From positions 3,874,001-3,938,000 of the forward strand of contig OU015650.1 of NCBI GenBank assembly GCA_907165275.2: a stretch of DNA of 64,000 nucleotides, in the 5' to 3' direction. Each line of letters starts with the position of its first letter. Positions within the stretch are counted from its first letter, which is position 1. The notes under the pieces are model-generated. The model was not told the DNA's origin, did no database searches, and saw nothing but the letters and a program-made list of their open reading frames with translations. The translations under genes and the position numbers were made by a program. Source of the DNA: Zygaena filipendulae. Its lineage: Eukaryota > Arthropoda > Insecta > Lepidoptera > Zygaenidae. Of the stretch, positions 55,700 through 64,000 are shown in pieces.

Positions 55700-57879
55700 G
55701 TATAAATTCAAAATTTGTTAAAAAGTATGATCTTTCGTGCAAGAGTAAAGCAGAGTTCATTAAAAAAAATAGAACTGTTACTAAAAACATTTAAGATTTT
55801 GTTTTAATGGAAACGAAGTTCAAATTGCGTAACACATGCGACGAAAGTGGCCTCGCTAAATGGGACGTGGGTAAGATTAAAAGATTTTCCAGAGGGCCAC
55901 ACTGGGAGGTTTTAATGGCTGCCCTTAAATTTAAACCTTAAAGATTAAAGGCGATCAGCTGTCACTAGCAAACATTACGCATTCGCGCTTCACTATAGAC
56001 ATTTTAATCCTGCACTTGAAATATGTTTGAGGGGTCGTTTCTCGGTGCGGGAGTCGAACCCGCCTCGAGGGATATTGTCCAATTCACTGACAACATCTAG
56101 TGAGATTAACGCACGGGTACTTTTGTTTTTTATGGAGACACGATGGGGGTTCGATCCTGGCTAATCTGCGGAAGGCTTAGGTATCTGTGTACATGTATTT
56201 ACAAAACTTTTTTTTATTTTCACATGCTAGGAGAGAATAGATTAACCAGCCATTTAATCATAAAAGAAGGAAAGTTGATATCAAATTCGGTGTTTCCCGT
56301 ATTTTTTTTTAATAATGAACTGACTGCCTGCCAAACACATATGTACCTAATATTATTGATACATGCAGTTATGATTCTGTACCTTATTGATTTAAATTAT
56401 GCATAATGGTGCTTCTACACGACGAGCCACTCTATACAATCGTAAAACATAAATCGTATTGATAAGAAAGAAAATAACGAAAGTCTCGTTTTAGTCCCAG
56501 AGGGCAGGGTCCCGTGAATTAGACTTCGGGGAGCAGAGTGCACCCGACCTGCATATGTGCACTGTATTCGGGAATAGTGAAATTCAATAAAGAAGAAGTA
56601 ACGAAACAAATAAACCTAACTGAATTTGAATTTATTTTATATTAACTTTAAACTATACTAAAATATTTTTTCATACCTATAAACTGCAGCGTAGATACTA
56701 CGAGTATTTTAAAAAACAAAATATGCATGTTCGGAAGGGTTGCTGTAGAAAAATCTATATTAGATATAATAATTACATCTCCATAGAAACGAGTTTTAAC
56801 TGAAATAAATTATAGATTTATTACTGACAGACGCACAGCCACTGGGTCTAGAAATTGGAAATTTTGTACCTTCAAACCCCTATGTTTTTTTTTTTAATAT
56901 AGAGTACTAAAAAGGTGTAAAGGGTGAAAACACTAGGAAACGTTACTTATTAAATTACTAACGACTGTTCAATGTAATTAAATACTCGATTTGTTGACGA
57001 AGATAAGCACTATACGTAGCAAAACGTAAGTATTAGAAATACTAATGCAAGAAAAATAATATAGAATATAATAAATCAATGTATAAGTGAAAATCATGGT
57101 CCATTCTGTCGAACACCATTCACAAGTCGGGGAGCATTTGCAATGAAGTTATCAAGAAATTCAGGGGTCGCTAGCCAGGCGCTGCGGGGTTCCGTGACAT
57201 CGTAACGAAAAAAAAAAAAAAAAACTAACGCGATGCATTGAATTGCATTACTTTTTCGAAGGGGAACTATTGTAAATAGTAGCAGTGAATAATGTAGAGT
57301 TCTCATTCATACAGTTAAAAGTTTAAACACCCTCTATTGACCGAACAATTGTTGGGTGCGAAATGACAAATGTGCATTCAGCAACACTTACGGGTTGGCT
57401 ATATTTTTTGTGGTGCCCTGTATCAGATACAGTGCGTCTGATGTTAATTAAACTCTTGAAGTAGTTAAACTAGAAGTTTTTGTCTTTTCAGCATTGGAGC
57501 ATTCATGCAGCTTTCTGCATTCGAGCATTTTTGTTGCATATAGAAGTTTAGAGTTTCTAATACTTGATGTGGATCTGATGTGGATGTGGACTTGAATTCC
57601 AATAGCTTGTTTCGAGTCTTTTCTTTACAAACTTTGATTAGATTTTGATCATAGTTAAGTAACCTATGTATTTTAGTCGATAACTCCACAAAATCATAAA
57701 ATACCTATTTTACATTAAAAAGCTAGACCAATTAAAATAATAAAGTATTTATTTATAGATGCGTAAAAAAAGCGTCTTCGATCGATACAATGAAAAATAA
57801 AACCAATTGTCACATTTTTATTATGTAATTATTCGTAAACCTACTTATGCATACGTGATACAACACAGCGCTGTTAAAG
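55700..57879. other. No gene seen besides the tRNA-like fragment
   Basis: AT-rich with poly-A/T runs (a 17-A run at about 57208). Nothing else recognised. Confidence 0.5.
56044..56118 (-). other. tRNA-like fragment
   Basis: On the - strand, GCGGG-TTCGACT-CCCGC is a perfect T arm with a good B box. The expected anticodon arm has a 9-nt loop (TTGTC/GACAA) and no clean acceptor stem, so it is not an intact tRNA. It may be a decayed tRNA or a SINE head. A second B-box-like GGGTTCGATCC lies on the + strand near 56149. Confidence 0.35.
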
Positions 57880-58145
57880 ACTAGCTGTGCCCCGCGGTTT
57901 CACCCGCGTGAAACGTTTTCATGTCACAACTTTTTTCCCGACATCCGATTTGAATGAAACAAAGCCTATATATAGCTCCAGGCTAAGCTTAATCTACCTG
58001 TGAAAACCGCATGACAATCCGCTCATTAGATTCCGAGATTATCGCGAACAGACAGACGGACAGACAGAAAAGAATTTCAAAAACTTTTTTTTGGGCTTTG
58101 TTACTGTTCTTGTATCGCCCTCTTAAATTCTGGTGAAAATACCAA
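57880..58145 (-). mobile_element. Helitron-like element, subfamily B
   Basis: It matches the 51953 copy from CTAGCTGTGCCCCGCGG through CCCGACATCCGATTTG, AGCTCCAGGCTAAGCTTAAT and GAACAGACAGACGGACAGAC to TCTGGTGAAAATACC. The TC end is lost. Confidence 0.88.
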
Positions 58146-58149
58146 TATC

Positions 58150-60099
58150 GTGCATATCCTAATTTTGCATGACATTTTGTACGGACACTTTTGCGTCTCT
58201 GACTGTGTATCTTAGGTATTTAGTGTATCAATGACTTTATCGATATATCTAATTGATATATAATATGGCAAATGCAATAAAAAAATATTTGGAGTAATAG
58301 TAAATGTTGTTCTTTAAATTTATGATGTCAACTGATACTATTCATATACATACATACTTTTTAGATTGATCAGTCTTCTTTTTAATAATATGGCATGTCA
58401 TAATATCGTACTTAATGACATTGTAGAAGGCTGTGCAAACAAAAAGTTGGCATGCGAGACAAAGGAGAGGGAATGAGAGGCGGCGGACCGCGGCATTTAC
58501 ACTCGGTTTTAATCAATGAACTTCTAAAGCGATAGGTCTTGCCACAAAGGAAATATACGTATATTGAGCTCGGACGGCCGCTCTAGTGCACATATATTAA
58601 TTCATAAGCAGTTGCAGTTGTCGATGGCTTCGTTTTTCCGTAAACGATGAATATAGACTACTCCAAAATAAAGGCTACATTTAATAAAAAAAAAAAGTAC
58701 TTACTTCGCGATGCGCGAAAGTGCTGGAACAATTAGGTAACCATGAGATACCTAAATAGCATGATAGTCACGAAATATGTTGACGAATTGTGATGCAGCT
58801 CTTGGAAGATAGAATTAATTAGGAAATAGGAGCCTGCAGACGTGTAAAAAAAGAAAAAGTGCATGCCCAAGCAACATTTGTCTACTCTGTTGCATTCACC
58901 TATTTTGTTGTATTTGTTGTACTCAAGAACATCACATCTACTTAAAAGTCGGTATAAAAGATTTTTATAATAATTACGAATTGATGTGATACTACTATGC
59001 ATAACGCAGGACTATTTTACCTCCGATTATATTATCGTTAAAATAATTATGTTAGGTATATTTCACTAGCAGCATTATTTATATCTATTAAGGATCTGAT
59101 AAACTGTCTGGGTGTCTGCCACTCATTGTCGGGTTTGACAGTGGCTCAAATTTTTATAAGATTCGGAATAAATCACTGTAAATAGTAACGTTATTTTGTT
59201 TTTGTGAGTGAGTTTTTTTGCAATATTCATGAAATTAACTAGCTGTTCCCTGCGGTTTTCCCGGGGAATTCCGTGGTACAAAGTACCTACCCTACGTGAT
59301 GGATAAGCTACATTATTATAAAGTTTCATTAAAATCCATTCAGTAGTTTTTTCTTGAAAGAGTAACAAACATCCATCCATACATACAAACTTTCGCGCTT
59401 ATTATATTACTAAGGATGAACATTGTGATTTCTTTGCGAAGCCCATTTTATATATTTTAATGTCATCTTTGATGTTATCCATAGAATTCCATAGAAATTT
59501 TTCCAATAAAAATTTAAAGAATACCCAAGCTTTTGGTAAATCTTTAGAATCAAGTCTTAATTCAAGTATCTTTCATTGAAACAATCGCTTGTGACTTAAA
59601 ATTCAAAATTCATTTGAAATGAGAGAGTTCGTTATTGAACTGTGGCAGTCAGTGACACAGCAATCTAAGGATTATATCGATTGCATTCATTAGATTGTGA
59701 AAAAATTGTCTTTTATAACAAAGAATGTAACACAATATCCAAGTCAATGTAAGCAAAGTGACGTGATCGCAAAAATAATGGATACAGTTTCACTCTAGTA
59801 TATTAAGTTATGAAACTCCATCAAATAAAAACTTCGGAACGATCTCGAGGGAAATGATCTTCTCAACTTTACTAACTTGGAACTAGATTGTTGTCACTGT
59901 TTTCATAAACGTGATTGTAATATTCATTGATATTATACTTCTCGTTTTTGTACTGAAGTAGGTATTATACATATTTAAAAATGAATCCCTATTTCCCTTG
60001 GTCACGGCATCACGCGTGAACGGCTGGAACAATTTCGCTTTTTTGTTCGTTGTGTTATTGTAAGGAGAACTTGAGAAGAAGAATTTGAATGAATTTTGA
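58150..60099. other. No gene seen
   Basis: AT-rich. A GC-richer patch at 58465-58600 (GAGGCGGCGGACCGCGG) has no frame. Confidence 0.5.
59239..59416 (-). mobile_element. Helitron-like element, subfamily A
   Basis: CTAGCTGTTCCCTGCGG and TTTTCCCGGGG is a damaged hairpin. TTTCATTAAAATCCATTCAG and GTAACAAACATCCATCCATA are well kept, ending TTCGCGCTTATTATATTACT and AAGGA, the inverse of an A-TCCTT start. Confidence 0.85.
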
Positions 60100-60222
60100 C
60101 GTTCCTGCGGGACCTTCGCTGCTAACTAGCTGATGTTATAAGGAATAGGTAAATCAGGCCCCATTAGACTTCCTGCGGGAATTCCCGGAACTCACGCGGG
60201 TGAAACCGCGGGGCACAGCTAG
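60100..60222 (+). mobile_element. Helitron-like element, 3' end only
   Basis: The terminus is perfect: ACGCGGGTGAAACCGCGG, then GGCACAGCTAG and T. Upstream it decays within about 120 bp. Confidence 0.75.
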
Positions 60223-60362
60223 TATAGGTATTATGAAATTTTCTTTTTTAATACCAACGCTTGCTATTTTTTGCAACTTTTAAATAGGTACAGCACCGTT
60301 CAAGTCTACTGGTTCCCCGACTTCTACGTTAGGTGTTGTGGGTTCGCAGAGTGAACACATCA

Positions 60363-60546
60363 TCTATATATAAATCACGTGTCACGTTGTTTGTCCGCGA
60401 TGGACTCCGAAACTACTAAATCGATCATGGTGAAATTTGGTCACTATGTTGTATTTGATCCAACTTAAGAGATAGGATAATTTTTATCCCGGAATTCCCG
60501 CGGGAACTCCGAAATTACCGCGGATGAAAGCGCGGGGGACAGCTAG
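60363..60546 (+). mobile_element. Helitron-like element, variant with intact ends
   Basis: It starts A-TCTATATATAAATCACGTG, with TTGTTTGTCCGCGATGGACT, TGAAATTTGGTCACTATG and TTTTTATCCCGGAATTCCCG. It ends CGCGGATGAAAGCGCG then GGGGACAGCTAG and T. Confidence 0.85.
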
Positions 60547-63000
60547 TAATTATGTATTTTGCAAAAAAAGTATATAAATGTTCTGGTACTACAAGTACTG
60601 CGAGCGCTTTCTAGTTTTGGGGTCAAGTGGCGCTTTTTGATAATGTCCATTATTACAATTATTATACGAATCTCTATCTTTATGTGAACAAAATTATTTT
60701 CGTTTGGGTTTCAGTCAATAAATTATCACACCTATACCCAATACCCATCTTGGAGATCCCCCACGCAAATATAAACGCTCGTTATAAACCCCTCATATAT
60801 TAACAGGAACGGGAGCAGTAACACGTCGTGGAATTAGGGATGCGTGGTCACGAAACGAGTATGAAAATAACGAGGCCGTCGAGCGAGGGACGTCGGCGGA
60901 CTGAGTTATACTAGCTCGTTCGCTTGACATAACACTTACGGTGGACCAGCTTTCAACGCTGATTCAATGGCTACGTTTCGTAAAATCGAATCGAATATGA
61001 TGAGGTTCCATTGATTTCTAAACATATACACAGAGGGTTATTTTCATTCAAAATTCCGTTCGAAATTGAAGGACGGACACCGGAGTGAGATGTTTCTACT
61101 ACAAAAGAAATTCCATGACTTAACAGAACTTTATCTTTAAAAAGCTAACTGTGTATGTGCATGACACAAACAAAATTATATTCAAAGGACCACTAATACG
61201 TAAGAAGTTATATCTATCTTCTCAATAAAATAATTTTACGTTCGTATATTTTCGTACACCTCTATATCATGTCAATCGCTTCCGCTGTCTGCTGTTTTAC
61301 TCTCAACTTGCAAAACTAAAAAAAAAATAACACGATTCACTTGTAAAATATTGAATGGAATTTATTTATAAAATATTCCAAAATAAAAAAAGAGTGCTTT
61401 AACTTTTATGTTGGTCTAAAAAAGTATGCCCATTTTCTATGGTCATAATACTTATACAGGGTGCGCGCATGCCGTCCGTAAATACGGGGGCGGATTAGAG
61501 CCGCCCCTGACCCCGTGACTTGGAAATTGGAATGTCTCAATAAGGCCTGTCTCATTATTGCAACGTTCACGACACCCCATACATCGACACTCGATAATAA
61601 GCGTCCGGTAGAGTTTGATTCGTGCAACACTATACAATGAGGGGGCTTGGAACGGTCAACATTTGAAATGCCATGATTTTAAACATACCTACTATGTTGA
61701 ACTGCATTATACTTTCTTCGTATTTAAATGAATATACCCAGACTAAATTTGTTTTAATATAGGATATTTATTTACGACTTTTATTCATTTTCTAGGCACG
61801 AAACGGACTGTGACAGACATAAAAAATTCGATATGACTCATATCGAATGATATGAGTAATTTACGTGCATTTACTACTTAGTACTTTTGCTTTTTCTAAG
61901 TTACATTTTATCATACTATTTTTTCCTACATTGTGTGTTAGGTACACCATACACGCTTGCTCATTATATCTAATTAAAATAAAAACATATCCATTCACTC
62001 TGACTTGGTTAAAGTTCAAATCATAAAAATTAGGAAACACCAATAACTTTGATAAATCAGACCTTTGACAAAAAAAATTACATGTCTGCTGATTAAATAA
62101 ATATGTATTATCGAATCTTGAAGAGATTTAAATCATAGCGCTTAGGAAAGAAAGAATCGGTCTAGATATTCGTAGGCAATCAGTATACATAGGTAGGTAC
62201 TCTAATTTGTCATCTGGCGGCATAGGCCACATATGGACCATTACTTGCTACACTCCTTCATCAGGGCCACAAATAACTAATTGCGTCTCTGTGCTACCAT
62301 ATGAGCTTAGGAGATCAATACAAGGACGTGTAGCAATAATGTCATTTTAGTCCCCATTCTCAATAATGAGGGCCGAGCTACATTAACATTGGCTACACGT
62401 GACGCCGCATGCGCGACCCGATTCCGCACAATTGCCAATAAATACAATACTCTCGGAATTGCTTTTATCACCGTCGATAACAAACATTTGTTTCTGCTGG
62501 CCAATATTATGTGTCCAAAACTGGGTTGGGATAATTTATTTGTATCCATACCTATTATTGCAGAAGAGTAATCGTATTATTATTGTTTTCTATTAGAACT
62601 GTATCAATTTTCGTACTTACTAACACTGGCTATAGAGTTTCGATAGACTAAACTGTTTTCGGTTCAGTAAATTTTTTTCTTAAAGTTTGTTTTGTATTGT
62701 AAAATTTTCACTTCTTCAGATTGCATGAACGACATTTTTTCCAACCATTAAGCTATAACCGGAGGCCATAGTTAAACTCTATTGTTTAGAATTCTAAAAT
62801 ATCTTTTTATTTTTATTTTGTGAGTTCATTTGTTTTTCGTCGAAGACAGCTCTCTAAAAGCTTTTCCCAGTTCCGTTTTGTCAAAGTTTTAAGCGACTAA
62901 TGAGCTCCTACTGTTTGTTACGCTGTACAAATTAATCACTATTATAAATCGATCGAGTCGCGTTCCCATTGGAGAAGGTTTACATGGTATTTTGTTTACA
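60547..63000. other. No supported gene
   Basis: Around 60830-60980 and 61455-61620 the DNA is GC-richer. The latter overlaps a 75-codon - strand frame ending RKWAYFFRPT, unrecognised. 62390-62571 has a 61-codon + frame, also unrecognised. Confidence 0.4.
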
Positions 63001-63850
63001 AAATGTTTAATTAGCGGCGGAGTGTGGACGCGAAGTTTTGTCGAGATTGTGAGTGTTCGATAACGCCTGACGACACGCGATATTGTAGTAGACAGGTATT
63101 TGGATTTTTACACCCACGAATCTGTGCCCATTTTATAAACATTTCGTCGAGAAATCGCCGTTTTTCGGGATCTATTTTAAAGTTGCATACAGAAATAAAC
63201 TTTACAAAAACAAAGGATCTCAAAAGAAAAACGAACGACGTGTGAAAGTGACAATTGATTCGAATCGCCATCGCCGTTGTTGTGGGCAATTATTCTTAAT
63301 CTCAATTACTCATTTCATTGCCCCGCCATCGTGATTCGTGCGCAGACGCGTACGTTTTGCGCGCGACATTATTATTTATTCAGTTTGACAGTGACAGCGA
63401 GAACAAGCGCGTGCGCCGTGTAAACTGGCGGGCGGGAGCGAGTAAATCAACTATTTGCATTTATTGAGTTGCGCCAGCCTGCGCGGGCGCAGCGTGCGTG
63501 TGCACGCGAGCGAGTATTGTGCTGAGAGATGAGATGAGCCCTCTAGCAAAGTAGACAATCTGTTTCGCTAATGCACACTCTGACTCTACCTTCAGCTTGC
63601 TACAACTCATCGGCGTTATAGAACAATAACGTGTATATCATCACGCAAGAATAAAAAAAAATGGTCCATTTAGGTAGACTGAAAAAGAAAATTAAATACA
63701 CCGCCAACGCAGATATTCCAAATACTTACGAAGCTTTACAGTTGGCATGCGCACGCGCAGCCGTCCCGGGTCTCGTTAGCGATGCGGCGCCGCTCGCGAG
63801 ACTAATGTGACGTCGTTATTTACAACGGCGACTCGATACAGAAATAACGT
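63000..63850. promoter_or_regulatory. CpG-rich block, probable promoter/5' region of a neighbouring gene
   Basis: The CpG-dense stretch 63320-63550 and 63740-63840 contains an arthropod initiator TCAGTT at 63380-63385 (+), and on the - strand a consensus donor GTAAGTAT at 63729-63722. A + strand ATG at 63661 in good context opens a 49-codon frame (MVHLGRLKKKIKYTANADIP at its start) ending at 63810. Which strand is transcribed is unclear. The coding role of that frame is speculative. Confidence 0.4.
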
Positions 63851-64000
63851 TCGGACAAAGTAATCGATGTATCTAGTGTGGACCTAGATGTGGACGGTAT
63901 GAGAGATCGATTCGTAAATAAACAACTGTAATCGATAAATTTCGAGAAAGACAGACAAAGTGAAATAGAGTAACGTACATATAAAAATAACTATTCTGTA

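Overview
The window looks like nuclear DNA of a moth or butterfly (Lepidoptera). It is AT-rich and intron-rich, with long gene-free stretches. It is densely sown with a short dispersed repeat whose core is CCGCGGGTGAAACCGCGG followed by CAGCTAG, a type common in lepidopteran genomes. Only one protein-coding gene can be recognised with confidence.

That gene lies on the + strand at 19733-26560. Five spliced exons encode the C-terminal 512 residues of a RYK/Derailed-family Wnt5 receptor: most of a WIF domain, a transmembrane helix and a tyrosine-kinase-like domain with degenerate catalytic motifs, ending at TAA 26558-26560. The first exon or exons (signal peptide and start of the WIF domain) were not found in the 19.7 kb upstream, so the 5' intron is very long or starts outside the window. 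About 1.7-2.7 kb past the gene are a tRNA-Thr(AGT), a decayed tandem copy of it, and a tRNA-Ser(AGA), all on the - strand.

Region by region. 1-560 is GC-rich and may be promoter or 5' exon DNA. 0.6-19.7 kb is AT-rich with no supported gene. It holds a 100-bp satellite of ten units (5.75-6.74 kb), two copies of a 237-bp MITE (3.1 and 9.0 kb), a CRE-bearing MITE (14.2 kb), a perfect 25-bp hairpin (14.05 kb) and several Helitron-like repeats. 19.7-27.2 kb is the receptor gene; the last 660 bp upstream of its first visible exon is a nest of transposons. 27-63 kb is gene-poor and rich in mobile elements: more than a dozen Helitron-like copies in three subfamilies, two copies of a tRNA-derived SINE, a non-autonomous hAT with an 8-bp target duplication, several foldback elements, and 5'-truncated LINE fragments at 39.1-39.6 kb (inside a MITE) and 55.0-55.7 kb. 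63.0-63.85 kb is again GC- and CpG-rich with initiator-like and splice-donor-like signals, and probably marks the start of a neighbouring gene.

I do not see a convincing new multi-gene system. The most unusual signals are the E-box-bearing 100-bp satellite, the MITE family that carries TGACGTCA sites, the Helitron-like structure of the dominant repeat, and the transposon nest beside the WIF exon.
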